The notes: a model not told the origin generated them from the sequence alone. A stretch of DNA of 64,000 bases from Methanosarcinales archaeon (GCA_905339155.1 CAJPFJ010000002.1:1-64000); one strand, 5' to 3'. Numbered from the stretch's first letter, positions 1 to 8,945 are shown. Translations and numbers: made by a program.

Positions 1-1
1 G

Positions 2-523
2 ATTTCTTCATTCAGGCAGATAAATACTGAAATAATTAAACACACGAATCTAAAAGGAACATATCAAGATGCTGCGATTGATTTTCATGACATACCTTAC
101 TATGGCGATAAAAATACATCCGGAATAAGAGGAATCAAACCAAAAAATGGAACTTCTTGGGGATATTCATTTTGTTCACTGGATATAATTGGTGAAATCA
201 AATTGACTCTCGATGTCATTAACATCAATGGATTAGCAAAGAATTATTCAATACTTATGGAATCCATGATTCAGAGACTGAAAGCAATGGAAATAAATCT
301 CAGAACATTGTTTATGGATAGAGAGTTTTTTAATAACCCAACAATCTCTACTCTTCAACGATTAAATAAATATTTTGTAATTGCAGCGAAATCAAATAAA
401 AAAATAAACGCTATACTTTTTGAACATAATAAGAAATTTGGGGAAACATCGACATTCTTTGACCATTTCATATATAAAATGGTAAGTGATTGGACTACAC
501 CCAAAAAGTGGACTGATATTTAA
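2..523 (+). pseudogene. DDE transposase fragment (IS4/ISH3-like), open at left edge
   Basis: The reading frame is open from the window edge to a stop at 523, so the first ATG at 203 is internal and the gene begins outside the window. Two acidic positions of a DDE-type transposase can be seen: a segment reading IDFHDIPYYG near codon 30, and FMDREFF around codon 100. About 55 residues follow before the stop and I see no third acidic (E) block, so the C-terminus appears truncated. The family call (IS4 superfamily, resembling ISH3-type archaeal elements) is from pattern recognition only. I see no terminal inverted repeat nearby. It is probably a dead insertion sequence. Confidence 0.55.
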
Positions 524-603
524 GAAACATATTCTACATGCAAGACCCTATCCAAACACAAAACAATCGCTCCCATCGCAATAATGGAAGCCATATATGA
601 GAT

Positions 604-684
604 ATAGAAGAAGATAGATTATACTGTCTTAGGCTATTGTTTTTAGATAAAGTCCGCGTAAGATGTGCGTATAACTGTTATTTA
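604..684 (+). repeat. Imperfect direct repeat, copy A
   Basis: A stretch of about 80 bases here resembles 1459-1540 in the same orientation. Shared blocks in order are AGATTAT, GTCTT-AGG-TATTGTTTT, CGTAA-ATGTGC-TATAA and GTTATTT, roughly three quarters identical by eye. The two copies bracket the Yip1-like gene, which is on the opposite strand. They could be remnants of an insertion, a duplicated promoter or a small RNA; the sequence does not decide. Confidence 0.5.
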
Positions 685-734
685 ACGCATATATTTAACG
701 CAGTAGTGCAAAGCCTCTGCATAACTATTGGCTT

Positions 735-1331
735 TTATGATCCTTGCGAGATCATTTCTCCACTTGGCCCTATAGCAAACGTAAATACCGCTATCATTGC
801 AACAAAAACTATTATTCCAATTATAATAATAGGAATAAAGATCGCTAGAATTGCTCTCCCGGTCGTCAGTTCTTGAAACTGGCGTATTCCGAGAACACTG
901 AGCACCAGTGACCATATCGCTGCGATCAATCCTATAATTGGTATCCAGCCAAATAACAAATAAGGTGTATCAGCGTACATTAAAGCGATTATTGTCTTGA
1001 CAATTCCTTTTCTTCCGCCCACGATATACACGAAAATATGAATAATTGCCCCGCCTATGAATGCCCATATTACCATGAGAATCAAAAGCATCACAAATAT
1101 CGATATCGCTACTGCTATTCCAGCACTTGCGCCCATCATCATTCCGAATCCACCCATCATAGAACCAAACAGTGTAGAAGCGAATGCAGACAATACTGCT
1201 GAAATAGCTGAAAATATCGCTGTTATACCGACATAATATTTTAGTGCATCTTCCAGAGTGTCTTCCTTAGTAGCGTCAAATGTTTTTGACGGCTCCAATA
1301 TAAACCCTTTTACTTTTTCATAGAAATCCAT
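735..1331 (-). CDS. Yip1-family multipass membrane protein
   Basis: The 198-residue protein begins with a short soluble segment (MDFYEKVKGFILEPSKTFDA), the usual opening of archaeal and bacterial Yip1/DUF1282 proteins. About five hydrophobic segments follow, at roughly residues 30-55, 68-100, 105-125, 128-150 and 160-188. A glycine/methionine-rich stretch near residue 55-68 is low complexity. Family members are small membrane proteins of unknown function in prokaryotes; the name comes from a eukaryotic Rab-interacting family. The gene stands alone between two diverged direct repeats. There is no evidence for a specific substrate. Confidence 0.7.
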   Translation of the reverse strand: MDFYEKVKGFILEPSKTFDATKEDTLEDALKYYVGITAIFSAISAVLSAFASTLFGSMMGGFGMMMGASAGIAVAISIFVMLLILMVIWAFIGGAIIHIFVYIVGGRKGIVKTIIALMYADTPYLLFGWIPIIGLIAAIWSLVLSVLGIRQFQELTTGRAILAIFIPIIIIGIIVFVAMIAVFTFAIGPSGEMISQGS

Positions 1332-1745
1332 CGATTACCACCAAGAACTTCAATATGCCCAAACTATATATGTCTTGTTTAATTAAATAGTTTCTTTGTA
1401 TTTTATGACCTGGTGACAGCAATGTTGTAACTGCCCATGGGAAGCATTTATACGACATATAGGAGAGAGTAGATTATCTCGTCTTTAGGATATTGTTTTC
1501 AGCTAGCGACCTCGTAAAATGTGCATATAAGGGTTATTTTATTCAGTTTACATTCTCTATTATTTTATGATGCAGGCGATCCGGGGAAGGAGGATTTTAA
1601 AATGATACGCTTATGAAAATGAGTTACATATTTAAAAATACATGAATAATTAATTATTTATATTTATAATGTATGGTTTTTATTGCTGAAATGATATTAA
1701 AATAAAGAAAAAAGAAAGAACGAAAATAGACGTGTTTTTTCATTC
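1332..1745. other. Gene-free stretch with repeat copy B
   Basis: This gap lies between the divergently placed start of the Yip1-like gene and the end of the LamG/SdrD surface protein. It contains the second copy of the flanking repeat (1459-1540) and a good ribosome-binding sequence (GGAAGGAGG near 1585) that leads only into a four-codon frame. The remainder is AT-rich and I see no other gene. Confidence 0.5.
1459..1540 (+). repeat. Imperfect direct repeat, copy B
   Basis: Partner of the repeat at 604-684, same orientation. It is preceded in both copies by a purine-rich ATATAG-AGA-GA stretch before AGATTAT. Divergence is spread over the whole length, which suggests an old duplication rather than a recent transposition. 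Confidence 0.5.
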
Positions 1746-3800
1746 TCAACTCGAAGTCCATTCATTAATCAAAGCAAGAAGCTCCTGGTTCGTTATCGGA
1801 TTTATAAATCCAGCAGGCGCCGTTCTACTTCTCCAGTCATCCATGGCTTTTAACAGGTCAGTGGTCTCTACAATATTAGGATCACTATCAAGTCTTCTAT
1901 AATACGCAAGGATATCAAACTTAATGACATTGTCCCCACCTACAACAGCAATTATTCCAGTTGAGTTGCTTATTGTTCCGTTAATATAGTATGTTCCAAT
2001 AGTAGAATCCGTTGGTGCGATTATTGTGTAGATAACCGTTTTGGTTATTCCCGGCGTCACATTTGACCATACCCATTCATTGGTGTTATTCTTGAAAACA
2101 TCTGCGTCATCAGAAATTTTTGTTATTTTCCATCCTGCAGGGATAGACTCTTGAAGAACCAACGCCTGGATCATATTGCTGCTGATTCTAACAGTAATAT
2201 TGGTTGAATTTCCCAAGAGGAGAGACTCTTTCTCGATTTCACGTAAAGCATTTACTCCAGATGGTAATGACATGAGATTGTTACCGAAGTCTATACCCGT
2301 TGCATTCTCTCCAGTTGCGAGAGTCACATAATAAATTCCTGGTGCTCCTGGAAGTGTCTGTATCCAGTTTGGTACAAGAGCCTCTGCTACAGTATAGTTG
2401 CCTGGTGCCAGTTCGGTGAAAATATAAAATCCACTTGCGTTTGTAGTTGTGGTAAATGCATATCCATTATTATTTTCCAGTTTGATATTCCAGTTGGCAA
2501 GTCCTGATTCATTTGTGTCTTTTTTCCCATTACCGTTAAGGTCATTAATCTTATACCCCGAAATGCTGCCATGTGCAGCGGCTGGTTGTGTAGTAACTCC
2601 TTCCTCGAACCTGTCGCTAAAGTCTGTTTTTGCATAATTCCATATTTTCAAATTATCCATGGCAAATTTGTCAGCAATGTTGTTGTCATTTCCTCCACAG
2701 ATGTCAACCCAATTTCCTACAGAGGTCCCCCAATCATTATATGTACCCGAAGCAACTTTATTACCATCTATATATAATCTCATTGTTTCAAGTGTTCCGT
2801 TAATTCCACTTCTATCCCATACTGCGGCGACATGAATCCATTGATTATCAGGGAGATTGTTTGCATAAAGAACTGTTCTACCAGTACCGCCAAATACTAA
2901 CCAGAACCGAAAACAAGAAGGATCAGGACAATCATGACCTGCTATCACTTCAAATCCCATACCGCCATCCAGCCCATAACCACCATTAAATAATCGATAG
3001 GGATTATGGGAGTATTCAACTGGAAATTCTTTTTGTCTGTACCAGACTTCAATTGTCCCCTTTTCTGCGTCTATGTAACTGGGCAAACTCTTCAAAACGA
3101 TATTGTGTATACGCTGCATACTGTAATAGTTTCCAGTACCAATGGTCACACCATTTCCAAATTTGCTTGGAACATACTTTCGATCTGCTATTCCATCTTG
3201 CCCACTTCCACCATCAGTGTAAAACTGCAAACCAGGACCATATGCGCTATTTAACAGTTCGTCATCAGATCCTAATTTATTCCATAATACTAAACCTGAT
3301 GGTGTTCTGGCCGCTGTGGCAGTTACAGAAGCATTTCCAGCTAGAGTTCCATTAGTTGCATTTACAGTTACAATGTTTGAAGCATTGTTGTTGCTAATTA
3401 CATTATCACTCGAAACCACTTCAATTCCAGTATTTGAACTGCTATTATGCGCATTGAATCCATCAAGAACAACTCCATTGGCAGTTATGGTGATCGCATT
3501 CCCTGCCCCATGCACGTCCACAACAGGCATACTGCTACCAATATCGCTACCTCTCAGTATAAGCTGCCTGTTTACTATCACATTCTCATAATATGTACCG
3601 CTGTAAACCAGAATCGTATCCCCTTCACTCGCATTGTCTATTGCATCCTGAATCCTCGTATAATCTGCTCCGCCACTGACATTCACTGTAAGAGTTGCTG
3701 CGCCCGCGCTACCTACCAGCGATAATATCAACACCAATATTCCAAATGCTTTTCTGAGGGAACACCCTCTGTAAATGTTATTTGATATCATTTTCACCAC
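1746..3800 (-). CDS. Secreted modular surface protein (beta-helix start, LamG, SdrD-B-like)
   Basis: The 684-residue protein has a signal peptide (hydrophobic run at about residues 17-34, ending SAGAA). A NosD/PbH1-type beta-helix opening follows at about 40-140, with DYTRIQDAIDNASEGDTI and GTYYENV motifs. Next are a LamG/concanavalin-A-like fold at about 168-395, a SdrD-B-like prealbumin module at 410-508 (GSISGYKINDLNGNGKKD) and a beta-rich segment at about 515-630. The last ~50 residues (ETTDLLKAMDDW, ALINEW) look like a C-terminal module seen on other Methanosarcinales surface proteins, perhaps an anchor or dockerin-like piece; that is from memory. The N-terminal module matches the start of the NosD-like protein at 49441. 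Likely cell-surface adhesion or matrix. Confidence 0.7.
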   Translation of the reverse strand: MVKMISNNIYRGCSLRKAFGILVLILSLVGSAGAATLTVNVSGGADYTRIQDAIDNASEGDTILVYSGTYYENVIVNRQLILRGSDIGSSMPVVDVHGAGNAITITANGVVLDGFNAHNSSSNTGIEVVSSDNVISNNNASNIVTVNATNGTLAGNASVTATAARTPSGLVLWNKLGSDDELLNSAYGPGLQFYTDGGSGQDGIADRKYVPSKFGNGVTIGTGNYYSMQRIHNIVLKSLPSYIDAEKGTIEVWYRQKEFPVEYSHNPYRLFNGGYGLDGGMGFEVIAGHDCPDPSCFRFWLVFGGTGRTVLYANNLPDNQWIHVAAVWDRSGINGTLETMRLYIDGNKVASGTYNDWGTSVGNWVDICGGNDNNIADKFAMDNLKIWNYAKTDFSDRFEEGVTTQPAAAHGSISGYKINDLNGNGKKDTNESGLANWNIKLENNNGYAFTTTTNASGFYIFTELAPGNYTVAEALVPNWIQTLPGAPGIYYVTLATGENATGIDFGNNLMSLPSGVNALREIEKESLLLGNSTNITVRISSNMIQALVLQESIPAGWKITKISDDADVFKNNTNEWVWSNVTPGITKTVIYTIIAPTDSTIGTYYINGTISNSTGIIAVVGGDNVIKFDILAYYRRLDSDPNIVETTDLLKAMDDWRSRTAPAGFINPITNQELLALINEWTSS

Positions 3801-4090
3801 TCCATCTATACGGAGAAACTACTTTCGCGTGTTTTTTTGAACAGAATCCCACATACTATAAATCAGTAGACAGGATATCAGCCATATTTCATTTATAGTA
3901 TATTAAAAACATATAACCTTATCCTTATGATTATAATAATTCTAATTAAGAAAATTCAAAATTTTGCCTGGTGAGAGGTTGGGGGTCTGGGGGAAGGAAA
4001 GAGAAATACTACATTTTTATCCCAAAATTGTACTATTTGACCTATATTTATGCGAAAAAAAGCCCAAAATAAGCATATACAGCCCTTAAA
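3801..4090. other. AT-rich gene-free stretch
   Basis: This region separates the divergent LamG/SdrD surface gene and the broken integrase. It contains TATA-like runs near 3895-3925 (TATAGTATATTAAAAACATATAA) and a short G-rich run near 3979-3995. I see no gene; it probably holds promoters for both neighbours. Confidence 0.4.
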
Positions 4091-4117
4091 TACTACAATC
4101 ACATTAAAATTGTAGTA
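4091..4117. promoter_or_regulatory. Perfect 9-bp inverted repeat overlapping the integrase start
   Basis: TACTACAAT at 4091-4099 and ATTGTAGTA at 4109-4117 form a perfect inverted repeat with a 9-base spacer, and the last A is the first base of the integrase ATG. The position suits an operator for the integrase or an RNA hairpin masking its start. Similar TACTACA words occur near 4007 and 4752. Confidence 0.4.
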
Positions 4118-4817
4118 TGGTAAAAAAGACAGAATTTTATAGGCTTCTCAAACCTTCCGAGGTCTTCGAGATCGAAGCAGTTATCAAAAACTCAGATTTG
4201 CGAATGAGCTTTAAAACAGCAGTATTCACCGGAAAGAGATATAAAGAGCTTAAATTATTTGCAGAACATCCAGAATGGTTTCACTACAATAGAAAGATAA
4301 TGGTTATTCCCAGGCATTACACCAAGACCAAGGATGAGCGCAAAGTAAACCTGACCCCTCAATTTTCAGAGCTCTTGTATTATTTCCTTCATGGTGGACA
4401 TAGATTAAAATATTCTGTATATCAGTCATGGAGCGCTAATTTAAGGCGATGGGCTGCTCTTGCAGGTGTGGAACACCCGGAGGATTTAAGCTTCATGTCC
4501 ACAGATCTCTTGCAGGAAAATTAGTCCTGAATTTAAGACTATTTAATATGAAAATACACCGCATCACCCTGTTTTTAACTTGGAATACAAATAATCTAAA
4601 CAAAATTTACTGCAGAAGGTCTCTGGACATGAACTTTAAGCGCAGGATCTACACGGAAAGCGTGGGAGTCGTGGTTAATAGAATCGGGCTGTTCTCTCAG
4701 TCGAATCCTGGCTTCTCAGGGACATGATATGAACACATCAATGAAACATTACTACATAACGATGTAACCCCGGAAGAACGCATCAAAATGAAAGAAATGA
4801 CGCAGGGATGGGGATAG
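4117..4817 (+). pseudogene. Archaeal tyrosine recombinase/integrase, broken
   Basis: The first frame (4117-4524) carries a recognisable box I, FTGKRYKELK, with the catalytic Arg, and then a stop. A second piece in another frame reads TRKAWESWL at about 4653-4679 and SQGHDMNTSMKHYY at about 4712-4753, supplying the box-II His region and the nucleophile Tyr. After one more stop and frame change, a third piece (TPEERIKMKEMTQGWG) ends at 4817 and matches the usual C-terminal tail. All parts of an archaeal SSV/pNOB-type integrase are therefore present in order but interrupted at least twice. This marks a former integrative element. No att duplication was recognised. Confidence 0.7.
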
Positions 4818-4881
4818 GCAAAGTATCTGATCGCAGAGGGGAGGAAAAAATGTTACCTTTCTCTCTTGAACCTTCCTCACG

Positions 4882-4944
4882 TTATAGAAGATTTTCTATT
4901 GCAGCTGCCACAAATACGTTGGCATCAATCAAGAACTGCTGCAT
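4882..4944 (-). pseudogene. PIN-domain (VapC-like) toxin N-terminal remnant
   Basis: Only 20 codons remain (MQQFLIDANVFVAAAIENLL, then stop). The DANVF motif is the first acidic site of PIN-domain RNases. The ATG overlaps the 3' end of the upstream minus-strand gene, an arrangement typical of toxin-antitoxin pairs. A full PIN domain is about 130 residues, so this is a truncated relic. The same DNA in other frames gives no continuation that I could recognise. Confidence 0.45.
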
Positions 4945-5432
4945 ATTTCTTTTTAGCCAACTCATTCACTTCAGTTCTAACTTCATGCGATATTTTATCT
5001 ATATCTAATCCTTTAAGTTCTTCTCTAAGCCTTTTCTCAATTTCATCCCTATCAAGTTTTTTGATTAGTATTTTATCATCATCTAACTCAGTAATTAGAA
5101 GCGGGATATTTTTGGCTAATAGTTGCTTTTTCTTTTTCAGGAATCTCAATATTATTTTCCGTATCATACCATTTATTAACTAAATCACTTGCTATGGACT
5201 TGTTTTTCCGGTGAATAACGTCATAATACAATCCGGCATCAATAATGCTAAGTTTTTTTGTTGCCGGGGTGCTATTTGACAATATTTTATCAACATCAAT
5301 CCCTCCACTATCAAAAATTATTTTAGAACGCAAATCAGTAATTGTTGAAACCGTATAGCTGAATACTGCTTGAAATGTAGGGCTGCGCTGAATATTTCCG
5401 GAATCAACAGCTCTTATAAAGTAATGCTCCAT
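4925..5432 (-). pseudogene. Unrecognised protein gene with a frameshift, upstream of the PIN relic
   Basis: Two overlapping frames join into one ~168-residue protein if one base is added or removed in the A-rich run (coding strand) at 5127-5138. The first part runs from MEHYFIRAVDSG to about PEKEK; the second continues LLAKNIPLLITELDDD and ends KKKYAAVLD. The C-terminal half is highly charged and likely helical. Its 3' end overlaps the PIN-toxin relic, so an antitoxin-like partner role is possible but I do not recognise the family. The frameshift could also be a sequencing error in a homopolymer-like run. Confidence 0.4.
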
Positions 5433-5474
5433 ATTTTCTATTAATTTGCTTTGTTTATATCAATACCTTCGCCA

Positions 5475-5603
5475 TTAATCCGTATTAATTCCACCTATTG
5501 AGGTTATTTCTTTAAATATTTGCTGAATTAAAATTGGATCAAGTTTTTGTGGAAGCAATTTTAATACTTCATCGACATATTTAATGCCTCTGAGATGTGC
5601 CTT
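5475..5603 (-). pseudogene. Short coding relic
   Basis: An open frame on the minus strand without a start reads GIKYVDEVLKLLPQKLDP, then ITSIGGINTD and a stop. The composition looks protein-like and it lies just upstream of the frameshifted gene. A TAG three codons before the readable part cuts it off. It is probably a fragment of the same decaying locus. No family was recognised. Confidence 0.25.
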
Positions 5604-5790
5604 CTATTCCCATAATGCTCATCAATATAAAGTTAGCCTAAGAGTTAAGAGTAAAGGAGAGAAGACTACAACTTTATTATAAAATTGTAATATCCAATTG
5701 CATCGTTGTTGGAACTTTTTTCGTATTTTCCTGATAGATTTAAATACTTTTGTTCCTGAATGAATTATTGAAAATATATAGGAGGAAAAT

Positions 5791-6102
5791 ATGTATTGTA
5801 GAAACTGTGGTGCACAGATAGATGATAAAGCTGAAATTTGTCCTAAATGTGGAGTTCGAAATAAAGCATCGCCCACAGGAGAGAAAAATCCGGGAATCGC
5901 TGCGATAGCTTCATTTTTTTTTACTGGTCTTGGCCAGATTTATAACGGAGAGATAGGAAAAGGTATAATGTTTATGATAATCGGTGGAGTCTTCCTCCTA
6001 TTGATGTTTGTATTGATAGGTTTTATATTATATCCCTTATTCTGGATATATAATATCTATGATGCATACAGAACTGCAGAAAGGATAAATTTATCAGGCT
6101 AA
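5791..6102 (+). CDS. Zinc-ribbon plus TM2-domain membrane protein
   Basis: The 103-residue protein starts with a four-cysteine zinc ribbon (YCRNCG at residues 2-7 and CPKCG at 17-21). A TM2-type domain follows, with two membrane spans at about 35-55 and 60-90 separated by a short turn, including the typical GLGQIYNGEIGKG segment. The ATG has a strong ribosome-binding site (AGGAGG, seven bases upstream). Proteins of this layout are common in archaea and bacteria and have no settled function. It is convergent with the deoxyhypusine synthase gene and appears monocistronic. Confidence 0.75.
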   Translation: MYCRNCGAQIDDKAEICPKCGVRNKASPTGEKNPGIAAIASFFFTGLGQIYNGEIGKGIMFMIIGGVFLLLMFVLIGFILYPLFWIYNIYDAYRTAERINLSG

Positions 6103-6122
6103 TTGTGGGGTGGATTATAATC

Positions 6123-7049
6123 TTATTTTGATTTGAAATTTTTCACAGCAGCAACAATTATGGGAAGCGTGATGGTAGCATCAGAGTATACTGTCACTGA
6201 CCTTGCATTTTCCCCGATCTTTCCCCATGAACGCGCCTCATCAAGTGTTGCGCCGGAAAGTCCTCCGGTTTCCGGCCTATCCATTGTGAGTTGTATCGCA
6301 TAATCAAAAGAACGCGGAGTAACGAGCATGGATTGCAAAATGAAATTCTTGGGCACACCGCCGCCTATTATGACCACGCCGGCGCGTTTTGCCTCATAGC
6401 ACCTGTCGATCAATCCCCTCATATCCGCAAATACATCTACATTCAGGGGCCTGGTCTGTTTATACAACCATGCCTGCAATCCGATTATAGAATCCTGTAT
6501 GGCGGGGCAGTAAACAGGCACGCCCATATCATATGCGCTTTTTAATATCGAGTTGTTATCATCAATTCTTTCCCCTATGTGCGAGAGAAGTTCTGTTATC
6601 GAGAGCTTATCAGGGATCTCTTTGAAAATTGATTGTAATTTTTCCTCAAGATCAGTGAAATGATGCTCAGGCAGGAACACATCATATATGCGGTTGACGG
6701 CTTCGTGTTTCAACTGGATATCATCAGTTGCATCAGTTCCCTTGTAATGATGAAGCCCCATGGACTCGATTATGTCATGAACAAGGTTGGCTCCTGTGCT
6801 TACAAGAATATCGATTTCCCCATCCCGTATCATATCGCTTACAATATACCTCATCCCCGCAGGTATCATCGCCCCTGCAAGACCGAAAAATTTTGTGCAA
6901 TCCGGGTCATTTATCATTTCCCGGTATATGTCAACAGCTTCATAAATGCGGCCTGCTCCGAAAGCGCAACCGGAAAAGGAATTCACAAGCCCCTCAACAG
7001 ACATATTTTCTGTTATTTTTGCGGGAATAATTGGTTTATTAAGCTCCAT
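6123..7049 (-). CDS. dys: Deoxyhypusine synthase
   Basis: This enzyme transfers the aminobutyl group of spermidine to a lysine of initiation factor aIF5A, NAD-dependently, the first step of hypusine formation. The 308-residue length fits archaeal forms. Recognisable blocks are the FFGLAGAMIPAGMR region near residue 55, STGANLVHD near 85, IIGGGVPKNF near 225 and the catalytic lysine in SWGKI (Lys277), followed by VYSDATITLPI. It is 30 bp downstream of cfbE on the same strand, so it may be cotranscribed with the F430 genes. No functional link between hypusine and F430 is known to me. Confidence 0.9.
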   Translation of the reverse strand: MELNKPIIPAKITENMSVEGLVNSFSGCAFGAGRIYEAVDIYREMINDPDCTKFFGLAGAMIPAGMRYIVSDMIRDGEIDILVSTGANLVHDIIESMGLHHYKGTDATDDIQLKHEAVNRIYDVFLPEHHFTDLEEKLQSIFKEIPDKLSITELLSHIGERIDDNNSILKSAYDMGVPVYCPAIQDSIIGLQAWLYKQTRPLNVDVFADMRGLIDRCYEAKRAGVVIIGGGVPKNFILQSMLVTPRSFDYAIQLTMDRPETGGLSGATLDEARSWGKIGENARSVTVYSDATITLPIIVAAVKNFKSK

Positions 7050-7079
7050 TATTGTTTATCCTTTAATTGATTTTCCGCT

Positions 7080-8450
7080 TCACCTGAAACACTTTACACA
7101 GGATAAAATAATATCCTTTTCCATTGTCAATGATTTTGCAAGCTTGATACCACAAGATAGATCATTTGCATGATGGATTTTTTTCGGGTCATTTCCAACG
7201 AACGGTTTCATTCTTTCCCCGACAAGTATGAGGGCAGCAAGTTCGTGTAAATGCTTCATTATAAATCGGTCAACACCTGCTGGATCAAGCCCTTCGCAAA
7301 CTTCTTTTGCTTCTTCGCCAAGTATCATGACGATCCTTTCGCCGCAGTTTTTCGAATAATAAAGCGCTTTTTCGGCTGTCCTGATATCCATTCCTGAGTT
7401 TGAGTTATCGATCAGTATCCTGCCATCAAGGGATTTCTTCTTCATTCGCCCTTCTGCGCCCTTAAATTCCAGTAATGTGCTCTCAATTGCCACTGGATCG
7501 ATATCCAGGGCAAGAGCAGCAGCAGTGGCACATACAAAGGCAGTTTTATAAGACGTTATATCGTAATCTGCCGCTTCCCGGATATGGATCTTACCATGTT
7601 CCTTTCCCAGGAAATAGGCTATTGTTTTGCAGTCCAGGCTCTCATAATAAACATTACATGATGCATTCACTGAATCAGTAAATGAGATAACATTAATATC
7701 TCTCCTGCATACCCCGAAAAACCTCAAAGCATCATTATTTATTACAAGTATGCTTCCGGGTCTGGCATCAAGTATCATCCGGCGCTTGGCACCACTTGCA
7801 AGCTTTGTGTTGTTGGCGATCTTATAATCATTAGCTATCGTGGTAATTATTCCAGGGTCAGCAAAACCTGTCCCGCCAATTGAGATCTCAGCTATGAACA
7901 CATCAAATTCAATCCCTGCATCAATGACAGCATCAAGCGCGGTGAGGATGCTGGCAGGTGTAATGCTCAATCCTTTCTTGATTATTGTTCCTGTTCTCCA
8001 GTCCTCAAGACCCCGGCTTGTATGTGAGATAACTTTTTTTTCCCGTGATAAAATATCTGCCAGCAGGATTGCGGTGCTTGTTTTGGCTTTTGTACCGGTC
8101 AGCTCGATAAAGGTTTTGTCCTTAAGCTCGTATCCGGATAATATCTGCCCGACCGCTTGATGATGTGATAAAACAGGGATCTTATTTGCTGCTGCGTCCA
8201 GAAGCATTGGATAATTAGAATCAAGGTGCACCGGAGATACTATAAAATCAAAATCCGATGCTTTCAGGGATTCCCTTGAGGTTTTAATCCCACTCCTTTC
8301 AAGTTCGTCCAATAATTCAGGGTCGAGCTTCCCATACACATCTATAGCAGTCACTGAATCTGTTATTTTCCTTAACTTACGGGCTAAGACAACCCCGCCA
8401 TGGGTCAGATCAAGTACAGCTATCCTGGATGAACTGAAAAATAGCGTCAA
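7080..8450 (-). CDS. cfbE: Coenzyme F430 synthase, Mur-ligase-like (CfbE)
   Basis: CfbE uses ATP to close the last ring of coenzyme F430, the nickel cofactor of methyl-coenzyme M reductase. The protein is Mur-ligase-like. An N-terminal Rossmann segment begins RIAVLDLTHGG, the ATP-binding loop is TGTKAKTST at about residues 118-126, and the C-terminal ligase domain has ILIDNSNSGMD. I chose a TTG start at 8450 (456 aa). The longer frame to an ATG at 8522 would overlap cfbA by 68 bp, and its first 24 residues are only cfbA read in another frame. It lies immediately after cfbA (start 8450, cfbA stop 8455), which supports the same pathway and translational coupling. Confidence 0.85.
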   Translation of the reverse strand: MTLFFSSSRIAVLDLTHGGVVLARKLRKITDSVTAIDVYGKLDPELLDELERSGIKTSRESLKASDFDFIVSPVHLDSNYPMLLDAAANKIPVLSHHQAVGQILSGYELKDKTFIELTGTKAKTSTAILLADILSREKKVISHTSRGLEDWRTGTIIKKGLSITPASILTALDAVIDAGIEFDVFIAEISIGGTGFADPGIITTIANDYKIANNTKLASGAKRRMILDARPGSILVINNDALRFFGVCRRDINVISFTDSVNASCNVYYESLDCKTIAYFLGKEHGKIHIREAADYDITSYKTAFVCATAAALALDIDPVAIESTLLEFKGAEGRMKKKSLDGRILIDNSNSGMDIRTAEKALYYSKNCGERIVMILGEEAKEVCEGLDPAGVDRFIMKHLHELAALILVGERMKPFVGNDPKKIHHANDLSCGIKLAKSLTMEKDIILSCVKCFR

Positions 8451-8454
8451 AGCA

Positions 8455-8859
8455 TTAATTCGAGGAAATGGCTTCGTTAACCCTCTTGAATGCCAGTTCT
8501 GCGACCAGTTCATCAACGCCAAGAGGTTCTGAATAAATAAGCGCTACATCTTTTCCGTCAAGTTTTATCATTGTTTTTCGTGACTCCTTGCTTATACCAA
8601 GTATCTGTGGAATATCTTCCATAGTATGCACACCGTGTGCAAGGAAAATAGGAATGGCTACTATTTTTGAAACTCCAGTTCCTTTGAAACCATCAAGCCC
8701 TTCCTTCATTGTCGGGGCATTCATATTCATAAAACCAATCCTTACAACAACATCCTTATATTTTTTGGCGATCAGTTCTGCAACACCACTGACGACCTCT
8801 TTATTATGCGGATGTCTGCTTCCATGTCCAAGTGCAAGTATTCCAATTTTTTCAGTCAT
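8455..8859 (-). CDS. cfbA: Sirohydrochlorin nickelochelatase (CfbA, short CbiX type)
   Basis: The 134-residue protein is a single-domain chelatase of the CbiX-small family. It inserts nickel into sirohydrochlorin at the start of F430 synthesis, and members also insert cobalt for B12. Metal-binding histidines are visible in LALGHGSRHPH (His12) and FLAHGVHTM (His75). The family acts as a homodimer. It is first in the minus-strand run cfbA-cfbE-dys, and its neighbour cfbE points to F430 rather than cobalamin. The cfbB, cfbC and cfbD genes are not in this window. Confidence 0.88.
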   Translation of the reverse strand: MTEKIGILALGHGSRHPHNKEVVSGVAELIAKKYKDVVVRIGFMNMNAPTMKEGLDGFKGTGVSKIVAIPIFLAHGVHTMEDIPQILGISKESRKTMIKLDGKDVALIYSEPLGVDELVAELAFKRVNEAISSN

Positions 8860-8945
8860 AAAATCCTCATTTGATCGTGATAATTGATTTTGGGTTTTTA
8901 TGGTAGTGGCATCTTATAACACTTTTGGAGCCAAAAATGAGAATT

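Noticed and set aside
3006..3725. Several plus-strand frames of 80-100 codons
   Set aside because: All are shadows of the minus-strand LamG/SdrD surface protein gene.
4690..4720. tRNA T-arm-like sequence (CAGTCGAATCCTGG)
   Set aside because: No acceptor stem or anticodon arm could be placed around it, and the same bases code for the WESWL…SQGH part of the broken integrase.
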